64,000 nt of DNA from Trichococcus sp. K1Tr (lineage in GTDB: Bacteria; Bacillota; Bacilli; Lactobacillales; Aerococcaceae), in assembly GCF_028309625.1 (NCBI RefSeq), contig NZ_JAQMHR010000003.1, forward strand, positions 186,001 through 250,000, read 5' to 3'. The translations under genes were made by a program, and so were the position numbers. The notes beneath the pieces were generated by a model. It was given only the letters and a program-made list of their open reading frames with translations. It searched no databases and had not been told where the DNA came from. Shown here one piece after another: positions 8,035-17,033 of the stretch; within the stretch, counting starts at the first letter, position 1, and each line of letters starts with the position of its first letter.

Positions 8035-9420
8035 ATGAGTGAAACGCATCTGCACAGAGGGCGCCAGACCGTCAAATTGGGTTTGATCAAAGTTGTGCAT
8101 GACCTCTTTCCGGAGGAGACACTGAAGACATCCTACTCCATTTTGGAAGGCATCTTCTGCAACCTCTACGGATCGATTCTGTCGACAAGGGAAGTGAAGC
8201 TGATCGAACGGAAACTGCGGGAGTGGGTCGAAAAAGACAGCAGCATCGTGTTGCTCCGGAAAGATGGCGGCTATTACCATTATCAGGTGGGTGACATCAT
8301 CGTGAAGGCCGTCTATCCGGCTTTTACGGATACCTTCCTTGTGGAACCTTTTACCATGCTGCCGTTTTCCTATGGGTTCATCGTGGATTTCGGGGACATC
8401 GACAAAGGCAGCGAAAGACCACTGATTCCGCCGGTGCAGTTGTCCGCTGCGTTCGAAAAGAATCAACGCTGGATGGATAATATCAACATTGAACAGGTTC
8501 AAGACGTGAATGACTATATCCGATCCGGCCGCACGATGAAGTTGGTCAGCATCGCCGAAGCTTTGCATGAAAAGGAAATTTCCATCATTGCGGACGCCAT
8601 CCTGCAGCATCGGCGCGCCTTGCGCCTGCTGTTGGTTTCGGGGCCTTCATCATCAGGGAAGACATCCTTTTCCCAAAGACTGTCGACGCAGTTGGAAGTG
8701 AACGGGCTGAAGCCGATTGCACTGTCGTTGGACCATTATTTCGTGAACAGGGAGCATACACCTCGGGATGCCGACGGAAAGTACGACTTCGACAGTATGG
8801 AGGCGTTGGATTTGCCCTTGCTGAAGCAACAAATCGCGCAACTGATCGACGGAGAGCGTGTATCCGTTCCTCAATTCGACTTCATCACCGGCCAGCGCCT
8901 GGCCGAATATAAACCGATGCAGGTTGGTCCATCGGAGATCCTTATCATTGAAGGCATCCATGCGCTGAATCCGGAATTGGTCACCAGCATCAACCGCAAC
9001 CTTATCTACAAGCTCTACATCAGTGCACTCGGCGGCCTCAACATCGACCTGATGAGCCGGGTTCCGACTTCGGAAATCCGACTGCTGCGCCGTTTGGTGA
9101 GGGATGACAAATACCGGGGCGTCACGCCGGAAAATACGATCCACCAATGGGACAGTGTGCGCCGCGGCGAATACCAGAACATCTTCAAATTCCAGGAAGA
9201 GGCCGACGTGATGTTCAATTCCAGCATGCTGTACGAAATGAACGCCCTGCGTCCCTTCGCGGAAACAGCGCTGCAGAAGATTCCGGCCGACAGCCCTTAT
9301 TATGATACGCGCGAAAGGCTTATGAATCTGCTGAGTTTCTTCGAACCGCTGGACGTATCAAAGGTGCCGTTCAACTCCATTCTGAGGGAATTTATCGGGG
9401 GAAGCATTTATTACGATTGA
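8035..9420 (+). CDS. Uridine-kinase-family nucleoside kinase
   Basis: A 461-residue protein with a phosphoribulokinase/uridine kinase domain in its C-terminal half. Walker A is GPSSSGKTS near residue 205, followed by the substrate loop LDHYFVNREHTPRDADGKYDF and Walker B ILIIEGIHAL. The N-terminal 190 residues resemble the ThrRS-like SAD domain found in the long clostridial nucleoside kinases, but the usual TGS domain in front of it is missing. It probably phosphorylates a nucleoside; the true substrate is unknown. The start ATG 8035 follows AAGGGGGA; upstream in-frame codons lie inside the preceding gene. Confidence 0.8.
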   Translation: MSETHLHRGRQTVKLGLIKVVHDLFPEETLKTSYSILEGIFCNLYGSILSTREVKLIERKLREWVEKDSSIVLLRKDGGYYHYQVGDIIVKAVYPAFTDTFLVEPFTMLPFSYGFIVDFGDIDKGSERPLIPPVQLSAAFEKNQRWMDNINIEQVQDVNDYIRSGRTMKLVSIAEALHEKEISIIADAILQHRRALRLLLVSGPSSSGKTSFSQRLSTQLEVNGLKPIALSLDHYFVNREHTPRDADGKYDFDSMEALDLPLLKQQIAQLIDGERVSVPQFDFITGQRLAEYKPMQVGPSEILIIEGIHALNPELVTSINRNLIYKLYISALGGLNIDLMSRVPTSEIRLLRRLVRDDKYRGVTPENTIHQWDSVRRGEYQNIFKFQEEADVMFNSSMLYEMNALRPFAETALQKIPADSPYYDTRERLMNLLSFFEPLDVSKVPFNSILREFIGGSIYYD

Positions 9421-9439
9421 ACCGAAAAAGGAAGGACCG

Positions 9440-10381
9440 ATGGAAATGAATAGGGAGGAAATCATCGCGTGGCTTCTGGAAGGCGATCCAGCCATCCAAT
9501 ATCAGGCAAGGCGCGATCTGTTGCATGAGGATCCAGCGGTATTGTCCGACTTGAGGGATAAAATTGCCGAGGAAGGTTGGGGCCGCGTTTTTTTGGAACG
9601 GCAACAGCCGGACGGGCATTGGGGCCGTGCGTTCTATCAACCGAAATGGACGAGCAGCCATTACACCTTGCTGGATCTGCGCAACCTCTGCATCCCAACG
9701 ACTCCTGAAATAACAAAGGCTTTGGCACTCATCCTCGCCACTTCGATGGGGCCGGACGGTGGCATCAATCCATCAAAGGACATCGAGCAGAGTGATGTCT
9801 GCATCAACGGGATGTTCCTGAACTATGCCTGTTATTTCGGGACGGAAGAGGAAAAGCTCAGATCAGTGGTCGATTTCATCATTAGCCAGCAGCTGGCCGA
9901 TGGCGGCTTCAATTGCCGGCTGAACCGATCCGGTGCCCGCCACAGTTCGATGCATTCCACGCTCAGCGTCCTGGAGGGCATCCGGGAGTACATCGCTGCC
10001 GGTTATGCCTATCGTTTGGATGAATTGAAACGGATGGAAAGTGGAGGACAGGAATTCCTTCTGCGGCACCGGCTGTTTAAATCCGACCATACCGGCGCGG
10101 TAATCCATCCGAGCTTTTTGAAACTGGTCTACCCGCCGCGTTGGCGCTACGATATTTTGCGCGCGCTCGATTATTTCCAAAGTGTCGGTCATCCGTATGA
10201 CGAAAGGCTGCAGGATGCTTTGGCTGTTCTGAGGGAGAAACGCTTGCCTGACGGACGCTGGAAAACGCAGGCCCATCATCCCGGCGAGGTGCATTTCCGG
10301 ATGGAACAAGCCGGAAAAGCGAGCCGCTGGAATACGCTCAGATGCCTGCGGGTGTTGGAATATTATGACAGGGACGCATGA
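9440..10381 (+). CDS. Prenyltransferase/squalene-cyclase-fold protein of unknown function
   Basis: A 313-residue soluble protein with repeated QW-like motifs typical of the alpha/alpha toroid of terpenoid cyclases: QQPDGHWG near residue 54, QLADGGFN near 154, and RLPDGRWK near 273. It lacks the DCTAE or DxDD catalytic motif of true squalene or labdane cyclases, so an enzymatic terpene role is not supported. Proteins like this occur widely in Firmicutes without assigned function. AAGGAAGG precedes ATG 9440. It lies 19 bp after the kinase gene. Confidence 0.65.
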   Translation: MEMNREEIIAWLLEGDPAIQYQARRDLLHEDPAVLSDLRDKIAEEGWGRVFLERQQPDGHWGRAFYQPKWTSSHYTLLDLRNLCIPTTPEITKALALILATSMGPDGGINPSKDIEQSDVCINGMFLNYACYFGTEEEKLRSVVDFIISQQLADGGFNCRLNRSGARHSSMHSTLSVLEGIREYIAAGYAYRLDELKRMESGGQEFLLRHRLFKSDHTGAVIHPSFLKLVYPPRWRYDILRALDYFQSVGHPYDERLQDALAVLREKRLPDGRWKTQAHHPGEVHFRMEQAGKASRWNTLRCLRVLEYYDRDA

Positions 10382-10430
10382 TGCTTTTAAAGAGCATCAT
10401 ACATTTCCCAAAACGGAAGGAGGGCTGGTT

Positions 10431-11015
10431 ATGACGGAATCCGGATTTCCCCAGGAGTGGCTCAGTTTGCGTAATCCTCAGGAATGGCATGACTGGCTGG
10501 CGCAAAACCATGATCAAAAGGATCAAATCTGGCTGAAAATAAAAAAAATCCATGCTAAAGGCGAGGGTATCCTGCTTGCGGAAGCGGTCGAAGAGGCGCT
10601 CTGTTTCGGCTGGATCGACGGCAAGATGTACAGTCTGGATAAGGAAAGTTTCATCATCCGCATGACCCCTCGCAGGCCAGGGAGCGTGTGGTCGCTGGTC
10701 AACCGGCGGCGTGCCGAAGCTTTGGTTGAGGCAGGAAGGATGACTGAAGCTGGTTTGGCGGTAATCCTGGATGCGAAAGCCAGCGGGAAATGGCAAGCGG
10801 CTTATTCCTCGAAGGAAGTCCCAGAGCTGCCCGATGAATTGGAGCAGGCATTCAAGGATGACCCAGCTGCCCGCGCATATTTCGAAGGCTGGCCGACCGG
10901 CGAAAAGGCCCACTATCTTTTCTGGATTGCACACGCAAAACGTCCCGATACCCGGCAAAAAAGGATTAACGAAACATTGGAACGGGCAAAAGACAAAAAA
11001 AGCCATCCCCGTTAA
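10431..11015 (+). CDS. YdeI/OmpD-associated family protein
   Basis: A 194-residue protein with the YdeI-type pattern: SLRNPQEWHDWLAQNH, then IWLKIKKIHAKG, EEALCFGWIDGKM, IRMTPRRPGSVWSLVN, and a C-terminal domain (ELPDELEQAFKDDPAARAYFEG). In other bacteria related proteins are linked to antimicrobial-peptide resistance, but the biochemical role is unknown. ATG 10431 follows GGAAGGAGGG, which settles the start; an earlier in-frame ATG at 10365 overlaps the previous gene without a ribosome binding site. Confidence 0.8.
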   Translation: MTESGFPQEWLSLRNPQEWHDWLAQNHDQKDQIWLKIKKIHAKGEGILLAEAVEEALCFGWIDGKMYSLDKESFIIRMTPRRPGSVWSLVNRRRAEALVEAGRMTEAGLAVILDAKASGKWQAAYSSKEVPELPDELEQAFKDDPAARAYFEGWPTGEKAHYLFWIAHAKRPDTRQKRINETLERAKDKKSHPR

Positions 11016-11046
11016 GAGGATGACTAAGCTGGATTCGTAAGGCTGC

Positions 11047-12042
11047 CTAAAGCAATTCCTGCGCCAATAGGGAATAGGTTTTGAGCCGTGCCTGTTGGGA
11101 ATGCGGCATGCTGATGATCATCGCTTCGTCGAACCCGTACTGGTCCTGCAGATTCAGCAATATTTCGGCTGCCTCTGTTGCGGTCCCGAGAATGTGCGTT
11201 TTGCGGATGTCGTTAATGAGTTGCTTCTCGATTTCCGTCAAAGGATAAGCTGCGGCTTGTTCCGGGGTCATCAGATGGTTGCGCATCATTCCGCGGAAGA
11301 GCTGCATCTTGAAGATCGCATACGGCAACTCTTCGTAGAGCGCTTCTTCGCGCGTATCCGCGACGATGGCATGGAAAGCGACGCTGATCTGTTTTTCGGG
11401 CATGGCTGCGGACGGAACAAAATGCTGCTTGTAGAGATCGAAAATGCTCTTGTCGAGCGTTCCGGTGAAGAACTGCGCGAACGAATAGCCGACGCCCATT
11501 CTACCGGCCTGCACAGCACTGTTTCCGCTCGAACCCAATAACCAGGTCTGCGGAACGGTCACATCTACAGGCGCCGCGGGAGTGTCCCGGTAAAGTGAAT
11601 CCTGGGGTTTCCGGTCTTCCAAAAGATCCAATATCGTCCGCAGTTTTTCGTAATGATTGTCCAATTGGGGCGGGTTTCCTTGCGCCAATGCGTACATGGA
11701 CTGACGATCGCCTCCGGGGGCACGGCCCACGCCCAAATCGATTCGGCCGGGCGCAAAGCCGGACAAAGTTTTGAATACTTCCGCGATTTTCAAAGGGGAG
11801 TAATGCATCATCATGACGCCACCGGTACCGACACGGATCCGATCCGTCGCGGCCGCGATGAAGGCAGCGATGATTTCAGGTGCCGCGCTTGCCATCAGTT
11901 GGCTGCCGTGATGCTCGGCGAACCAAATGCGCTCGTACCCAAGAGTGTCGCCTAAACGGGCGAGTTCTTTGGCGTTCTGTAGGGACTGCTCGGCGGTGCC
12001 GCCCGCTGTGATGTGGACTTGGTCCAAGATGCTGAGTTTCAT
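11047..12042 (-). CDS. LLM-class flavin-dependent oxidoreductase
   Basis: A 331-residue bacterial-luciferase-like (beta/alpha)8 flavoprotein. Family motifs include YERIWFAEHHG, RIRVGTGGVMMMHYSPLKIAE and RIDLGVGRAPGGD. Such proteins bind reduced FMN and act as monooxygenases or reductases; the substrate is not predictable. The gene runs opposite to its neighbours and is convergent with the YdeI-like gene only 32 bp away. A good ribosome binding site (CGGAGGAAATT) lies upstream on the minus strand. Confidence 0.88.
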   Translation of the reverse strand: MKLSILDQVHITAGGTAEQSLQNAKELARLGDTLGYERIWFAEHHGSQLMASAAPEIIAAFIAAATDRIRVGTGGVMMMHYSPLKIAEVFKTLSGFAPGRIDLGVGRAPGGDRQSMYALAQGNPPQLDNHYEKLRTILDLLEDRKPQDSLYRDTPAAPVDVTVPQTWLLGSSGNSAVQAGRMGVGYSFAQFFTGTLDKSIFDLYKQHFVPSAAMPEKQISVAFHAIVADTREEALYEELPYAIFKMQLFRGMMRNHLMTPEQAAAYPLTEIEKQLINDIRKTHILGTATEAAEILLNLQDQYGFDEAMIISMPHSQQARLKTYSLLAQELL

Positions 12043-12196
12043 AATTTCCTCCGATTTTTCATTCTGAATAATTTGTGCAAATGATTTTCAAATTACTGAT
12101 AGATTGACTATAACAAACCCAGCCGCTTGGGACAAAGAATCGGCTTTCGAATTATAAGCGGGATAGGGTGGTCACAAAAGAAAAGGAAGTGGTTAA

Positions 12197-12616
12197 ATGA
12201 GTCTCATTCATCACATCGAAATCAATGTCAGCGATCTAGAAGCCAGCAAGCAATTTTGGTCGTGGCTGTTGGAAAAGCTGGGCTTCAGCAAATACCAGGA
12301 ATGGGAGCAAGGCTTCAGCTACAAGGAAGATGATACTTACATCGTCTTCGTCCAGACAGCCGAACGCTTCCTGGATGGATCCTATCACCGCGGCCAGACC
12401 GGATTGAACCATTTGGCCTTCGCGGTCGACACAAAGCATCAGGTGGACGAACTGTATGCGGAACTGCAACGCCGCGGCATCCCGTTGCTGTATCCCGAAA
12501 GGCATCCTTTCGCAGGTGGAAAGGAACACTACGCCGTCTTTTTCGAAGACCCCGATCGGATCAAAGTCGAGGTTGCGGCAAGATCCCCATTCGGACAAAC
12601 GAAACACATCCATTAA
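12197..12616 (+). CDS. VOC (glyoxalase/bleomycin-resistance) family protein
   Basis: A 139-residue two-module vicinal-oxygen-chelate protein. It has the IHHIEINVSDLEASKQFW opening, LNHLAFAVDTKHQVDELYAEL in the second module, and YAVFFEDPDRIKVEV at the end with the metal-ligand Glu. These proteins are metal-dependent lyases, dioxygenases or drug-binding proteins; no specific substrate is evident. AAAAGGAAGTGG precedes ATG 12197. It is followed after 34 bp by a flavodoxin gene. Confidence 0.85.
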   Translation: MSLIHHIEINVSDLEASKQFWSWLLEKLGFSKYQEWEQGFSYKEDDTYIVFVQTAERFLDGSYHRGQTGLNHLAFAVDTKHQVDELYAELQRRGIPLLYPERHPFAGGKEHYAVFFEDPDRIKVEVAARSPFGQTKHIH

Positions 12617-12650
12617 TAAAAAAATTTAAAAACAGAAAGTGGGAAAGGCT

Positions 12651-13151
12651 ATGGAAATCGGGATCATCGTCCACTCCTTGACGGGAAATACTTTGTCGGT
12701 TGCGGAGCGGCTGCAGGAAAGACTGGTGGCTGACGGGCACGACGTGGAAATCGAACAGCTCAAGACCATCGGAGAGGAAAATACAAACGAAAACAACAGC
12801 GCGAACATCACACTGAGGTCCTATCCAGATCCGCAGGCGCATGATCTCCTGATTATCGCCGGACCGGTGAGAGGCGCTTCGGCTTCTCCAGTCCTGAAGC
12901 ATTATTTTTCGCGGGTCGGCCAATTTGAGAGCAAGCCGACGCTCCTGTTCGTGACCGAATTTTTCCCATTCCCTTGGATGGGCGGCAAAAATGCCTTGAA
13001 GCAGATGACGGCACTTTGCGATGAACACGGCGCTGACGTCATCGGCAGCGGCGTCATCAATTGGAAAAATCCGCACCGCGAAAGGCAGATCACGGATTTG
13101 CTGCAGCAGTTCAGCGATTTGGCAATGCGGATGGACCAAAAAGTAAAGTAG
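12651..13151 (+). CDS. Flavodoxin-family protein
   Basis: A 166-residue flavodoxin-like protein with the FMN phosphate-binding loop HSLTGNTLSVAERL near residue 8 and the aromatic-flanking segment IIAGPVRGASASPVLKHY. It probably carries out electron transfer or quinone reduction. The start could be ATG 12651 (after GGGAAAGG) or GTG 12639; I prefer the ATG because a ribosome binding site precedes it, though its spacing is short. It lies between the VOC gene and rtcB and may share their transcript. Confidence 0.8.
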   Translation: MEIGIIVHSLTGNTLSVAERLQERLVADGHDVEIEQLKTIGEENTNENNSANITLRSYPDPQAHDLLIIAGPVRGASASPVLKHYFSRVGQFESKPTLLFVTEFFPFPWMGGKNALKQMTALCDEHGADVIGSGVINWKNPHRERQITDLLQQFSDLAMRMDQKVK

Positions 13152-13190
13152 CATGCGCTGCGCAAGTTATCCGGAAAGGGGCATCATGAG

Positions 13191-14438
13191 ATGATTACCA
13201 TCTTCAATCCCGAGGAACAGAAGTGGCCAATCAAGGTGTGGTTGGAGAATGAGGAACAGATCGGTGAGGATTGTCTGCAGCAAGCGAAGAATTTGGCGAA
13301 TTTGCCGTTTCTGTATCAATGGGTTGTATTGATGCCGGATACGCATTCCGGCTACGGCATGCCGATCGGTGGCGTCATCGCTGCCGAAAAGGTCATCATT
13401 CCGAATGCGGTCGGGGTGGATATCGGCTGCGGGATGAGCTTTGTCCAGACGAACATCCCGGTAGAACGGCTGATCGAAATCGAAACGCCGAACGGGAAAC
13501 TGGCCCAAGCGATCGCGGGCGACATCCTGCGGAATATCCCAACCGGCTTCGAGCACCATAAGAAAAAACAGCAATGCAAATCGGTCGCCCGCTTCCTTGA
13601 GGGTATGACTCCCGAGGAAAAGGAAACGATGCCGCAGGAATTGATGAAGGAACTGGACGATGCCGCCTATCAAGTCGGCACGCTCGGCAGCGGCAACCAT
13701 TTCATCGAACTGCAGACGGACGATCAGGGAAAGCTTGGCATCATGCTGCATTCCGGGTCGCGAAATCTGGGCTTCAAGATTTGCCATTATTTCAACGATC
13801 TGGCCAAGGAAGTGAACAAACAGGACCAGTCTCCGGTCCCTCCCGAGTGGGATTTGGCCTATTTTTCAACGGAAAGTGAACTCGGGAAACTGTATCTGCG
13901 TTGGATGAAATTGGCGATGGATTTCGCCGAGGAAAACCGCAACCAGATGATGGAGAAGGTGCTCGAAATCGTCCGACTCTGGGTGAAAAAATATGCCGGC
14001 ATCAACCACGTCAACTTGTCGGATGCCGTCCATTGCCACCACAATTACGCATCGTTGGAAGAACACTATGGCAAACAAGTCTGGGTCCACCGCAAAGGCG
14101 CCATCCGCGCCGATGCAGGCGAAATGGGCATCATCCCGGGCGCGATGGGGACCTATTCCTATCTGGTCAAAGGCAAAGGCAACCCGGAAAGCTTCCTTTC
14201 CTGTTCGCATGGGGCGGGCAGGCGCATGAGCCGTTTGGATGCCAGGGAACAGTTCAGTGTCCAGGACACCATTCTGGATCTGAGGGAATTGGGCGTCTTT
14301 CTCGCGAAAGCCAAACGGACCGACGTCGGCACGGAATCGCGCTTTGCCTACAAGGCCATCGATTTTGTGCTCTCTCAAGAGCTGGATCTCGTTGAACCGG
14401 TCCGCCGTCTAAAGACCGTCGCAGTAGTCAAAGGCTGA
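13191..14438 (+). CDS. rtcB: RtcB family RNA ligase
   Basis: A 415-residue RtcB-type protein. Seen motifs are GVDIGCGMSF with the metal-binding Cys, GTLGSGNHFIE, MLHSGSRNLG, DAVHCHHNYA, and SCSHGAGRRMSR with the histidine that is guanylylated in characterised RtcB. The family joins RNA 2',3'-cyclic phosphate to 5'-OH ends using GTP and Mn. The length fits the shorter bacterial RtcB group. No rtcA or rtcR lies nearby, so the substrate (tRNA repair, rRNA, or toxin-cleaved RNA) is unknown. A GAAAGGGGC ribosome binding site precedes ATG 13191. Confidence 0.92.
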   Translation: MITIFNPEEQKWPIKVWLENEEQIGEDCLQQAKNLANLPFLYQWVVLMPDTHSGYGMPIGGVIAAEKVIIPNAVGVDIGCGMSFVQTNIPVERLIEIETPNGKLAQAIAGDILRNIPTGFEHHKKKQQCKSVARFLEGMTPEEKETMPQELMKELDDAAYQVGTLGSGNHFIELQTDDQGKLGIMLHSGSRNLGFKICHYFNDLAKEVNKQDQSPVPPEWDLAYFSTESELGKLYLRWMKLAMDFAEENRNQMMEKVLEIVRLWVKKYAGINHVNLSDAVHCHHNYASLEEHYGKQVWVHRKGAIRADAGEMGIIPGAMGTYSYLVKGKGNPESFLSCSHGAGRRMSRLDAREQFSVQDTILDLRELGVFLAKAKRTDVGTESRFAYKAIDFVLSQELDLVEPVRRLKTVAVVKG

Positions 14439-14457
14439 AAAGAAAAGAGGGACAAAG

Positions 14458-15432
14458 ATGGAACTGCAGGAAAGGTACATTGCGGCCGGCCTGAAACATA
14501 TCCCGCCGGCCGAAAAAGATGGAGTGGAAAAGGCCATGCGCCGCATCATTGCGGAGCGGCTGCAGGAACGAGGCGATGCTTCTGAAGAGACGGAACGCGA
14601 AGTGTTGAGAGGATTGGGGAGTCCAAGGATTCTGGCTGAAAAGCAACTGAAGGAACCGCCTCACCTGATCGGTCCGGAGCTGTACGGCACCTACTTTTTG
14701 ATTGTAAAGATTGTCATGATTGTGGCGGTCACCGGGACGCTGATCGGGAATACCATCGATTTCATCGTCAACGGCGAAACCATATTGCGTTATATCGCCC
14801 AAAGTTTTGCAGCCGCAATCGGTGTGGCAATCGGGGCTTTCGGGTGGGTGACGCTCGTATTCGCCATCATGGAAAAGACCGCAAAACAGAAGATACTGAC
14901 GGAAATCCAGGAAGACTGGAGCCTGGCTGATCTTCCAGAGAAAGAAGCGCCGCAGAAACCGTTCAGCAGAGTCGGGGTCATCATCGGCATCATCTTTACA
15001 GTGCTATTCATCATCCTCGTCAACCAATACACTCATCTAGTGGGATTCTACTATACGATGGACGGCAGTAGGGAAATGATTCAGATGTTGAATCAGGAAG
15101 TGTTCCGCAGTTACCTGCCTTACATAAACGGCATGCTGGTGCTGCAATTGCTTTTCTCCGCCAGCAAGCTCGTTTTCAGGAAGTGGACCTATCCGGTCGC
15201 GACCGCCAATCTGATTTTGAATGTGCTTTCGTTTGTGCTGTTGTGGTTCATCCTTCAAGATGCGGCCATCCTGAATCCGGAGCTTGTCGCAAAAATCGCT
15301 GAAGCCACGGATGGACAGCGGGTGCTTAATACGGCATTCAACTCTATAAAGGCCGTCTTCCTGTTCATCTTCCTGCTGGACTCGTTCGAAGGGTTCCATG
15401 ATGCTTACAAAAACAGCAAAAAGTCGGTCTGA
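14458..15432 (+). CDS. HAAS-domain membrane protein
   Basis: A 324-residue protein. The N-terminal 65 residues form a helical HAAS-like signalling domain (RRIIAERLQERGD, then VLRGLGSPRILAEKQL), followed by about six membrane segments. Family members sit beside PadR regulators or act as membrane sensors, but no PadR gene is visible here. It starts 19 bp after rtcB behind AAAGAGGGA and may be co-transcribed with it. Function is unknown. Confidence 0.6.
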   Translation: MELQERYIAAGLKHIPPAEKDGVEKAMRRIIAERLQERGDASEETEREVLRGLGSPRILAEKQLKEPPHLIGPELYGTYFLIVKIVMIVAVTGTLIGNTIDFIVNGETILRYIAQSFAAAIGVAIGAFGWVTLVFAIMEKTAKQKILTEIQEDWSLADLPEKEAPQKPFSRVGVIIGIIFTVLFIILVNQYTHLVGFYYTMDGSREMIQMLNQEVFRSYLPYINGMLVLQLLFSASKLVFRKWTYPVATANLILNVLSFVLLWFILQDAAILNPELVAKIAEATDGQRVLNTAFNSIKAVFLFIFLLDSFEGFHDAYKNSKKSV

Positions 15433-15552
15433 ACGGGAAAACAATTGCTGCCGGTATGTGAAAAGCGGGGCGGATGGTCTATAATGGGAATGCAAACAAA
15501 ATGGAATTTCGCTGAGCGGCAGACCGGTATTTTTGGAGGGAACAACTTAATC

Positions 15553-15924
15553 ATGGAACAGACAACAGCAAAAGAATACATCCTTTACAACGAAGTCACG
15601 AACGAATATCTGACGCGCGTCACCTTCATGGGCAGCGCCGTCTACAAGACGACGACCCTCGATTTGGCGATGCGTTTCTCCGAGCAGGATAAGGAGAGCC
15701 TGGAAGCGATGGGAGCCGGCAATCCGGAAAAGGTGCTGAATAACATCGAAGCGACCGCCTTCGGAAACGACAGCGATGTGAAGGAAATATACAGACTGTC
15801 CAACTTGAGCTTCCTGTCGATCAACGACTTGACGCCGGAGGAAAGGGCAGCCTTCGATCAGGAAATCGAAGAAGGCAAAAAGAAAGCCGCCAGAATCCAT
15901 TGCTGCCGGATCGTCAACAGATAA
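15553..15924 (+). CDS. Hypothetical protein
   Basis: A 123-residue soluble protein that I do not recognise. It is acidic in the middle and ends with a charged helix (LTPEERAAFDQEIEEGKKKAA) and a cysteine pair (HCCRIVNR). There is no signal peptide or membrane segment. TTTTGGAGGG ends 12 bp before ATG 15553, an acceptable though long spacing. It is the last plus-strand gene before a convergent terminator. Confidence 0.6.
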   Translation: MEQTTAKEYILYNEVTNEYLTRVTFMGSAVYKTTTLDLAMRFSEQDKESLEAMGAGNPEKVLNNIEATAFGNDSDVKEIYRLSNLSFLSINDLTPEERAAFDQEIEEGKKKAARIHCCRIVNR

Positions 15925-16097
15925 ACCGCCAAGTCGGAACAAACGGCAGTCAATCAAATCAGTCATTATTCAGGACAGAGCAGTAGGCAAATTTTCAGGT
16001 CAGGTTGCACAAGCCAGCCCCGTAAAACAGATTGCTGCTGACTTCGAATGACACTCCTCGAAGGATAATCGAGGAACGCCACCGAAAAGGCAAAAAA
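15925..16097. other. Non-coding gap with a small perfect hairpin
   Basis: I see no gene here. The only structure found is a 7-bp perfect inverted repeat (16055-16061 with 16069-16075, 7-nt loop). The neighbouring genes converge on the strong terminator at 16098, so there is no reason to expect a leader. Confidence 0.4.
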
Positions 16098-16140
16098 CGG
16101 GCGCTATGCAATCATGTTGCATAGCGCCCGTTTTTTTTTT
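16098..16140. terminator. Strong bidirectional terminator
   Basis: A perfect 14-bp stem (16098-16111 with 16117-16130) closes a 5-nt loop. It is flanked by A6 on the left and T10 on the right, so it can stop transcription from both the 15553 gene and the convergent acetate transporter gene. Confidence 0.95.
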
Positions 16141-16154
16141 ATTTGATTCAGCGT

Positions 16155-16802
16155 TTAGTTGCTTGTTGCTACTTCGATTTTTGCTGCTTTTTTTACAGTC
16201 GTCACGTTGCCCAACGGCAGGACTTCTTCGCCGTAGACTTCGTTCAGAACTTGTGCCAAAGCGCCGTAGATTGCTGATAATCCGCAGAAGATACCTTCGT
16301 AACCAGCGATTCTTGAAATCATTTCATTGCCCGTGAAGTCTCCCAAAGCAAGAAGGAAGAAAAGCAATGTCAAAGAACCGAAGACGATCTGCAGGTTTTT
16401 GCTGATGCGCAATGTTCCGACGAACATGCCTAAAGTGAACAGTCCCCACATGAACAGGTAAGCAGCCATCGCTTGAGCAGATGCCGCTTCACCCATGCCA
16501 AGACCTGGCATAACGATCGTTCCGACAAGGGAAAGCCAGAAGAAGCCGTAAGAAGTGAAGGCAGTTGCGCCGAAAGTGTTGTTTTTCTTGAATTCCATGA
16601 TTCCGGCAATGACTTGCGCCATGCCGCCGAAGAAAATGCCCATAGCCAAAATCATCGTGTTCATCGGGAAGTAACCTGCATTGTGGATGTTCAACAGGAC
16701 TGTTGTCATTCCAAATCCCAATAAGCCAAGTGGCGCTGGATTAGCAGTGAATTCTTTCAAGCTGACGATCGTGTTGTTCTGTGTATTTGATGCGTTTTTC
16801 AT
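16155..16802 (-). CDS. Acetate uptake transporter, GPR1/FUN34/YaaH (SatP) family
   Basis: A 215-residue membrane protein with six predicted helices. The family signature [18 protein letters not shown] lies near residue 16, and [25 protein letters not shown] follows. The family transports acetate and succinate, usually with protons. The start ATG at 16802 follows AAAGGAG; in-frame codons further upstream lie beyond the promoter. A TTGACG/TATAAT promoter lies 50 bp upstream, and a cre-like sequence lies beyond it, which would fit catabolite control of acetate transport. Confidence 0.92.
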   Translation of the reverse strand: MKNASNTQNNTIVSLKEFTANPAPLGLLGFGMTTVLLNIHNAGYFPMNTMILAMGIFFGGMAQVIAGIMEFKKNNTFGATAFTSYGFFWLSLVGTIVMPGLGMGEAASAQAMAAYLFMWGLFTLGMFVGTLRISKNLQIVFGSLTLLFFLLALGDFTGNEMISRIAGYEGIFCGLSAIYGALAQVLNEVYGEEVLPLGNVTTVKKAAKIEVATSN

Positions 16803-16851
16803 TAGTAGTCCGTTCTCCTTTGATTTCAAATCTGAAAATAATGTCAGGGTG

Positions 16852-16880
16852 ATTATATCCATATTGCTTGCTGTCGTCAA
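16852..16880 (-). promoter_or_regulatory. Sigma-A promoter of the acetate transporter gene
   Basis: Read on the minus strand, TTGACG (16880-16875) and TATAAT (16857-16852) are separated by exactly 17 bp. The start codon lies 50 bp downstream. Confidence 0.85.
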
Positions 16881-16939
16881 TCTGTTTCGTTGAAAGTACA
16901 CCAAAAGTTCATTTTTGATGCGACGGCAAGTCGCTTTTA

Positions 16940-16953
16940 TGTAAGCGTTATTC
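16940..16953. promoter_or_regulatory. Possible CcpA cre site
   Basis: TGTAAGCGTTATTC resembles the catabolite response element TGWAANCGNTNWCA except at its last two bases. It lies between the divergent acetate transporter and DUF6544-like genes. Similar sequences occur at 56608 and 62038 in this window. Confidence 0.3.
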
Positions 16954-17033
16954 ACGTGTGAGTGTTGTTATGAAGTGATTCTGCAGAGAAAATAATAAAA
17001 CGATTTTGAGGATTCGAAAGGATGGAAGAGAAA

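Noticed and set aside
15925-16097. Possible tmRNA, 6S or other housekeeping RNA
   Set aside because: None of the conserved sequence blocks of those RNAs is present; only a 7-bp hairpin is seen.
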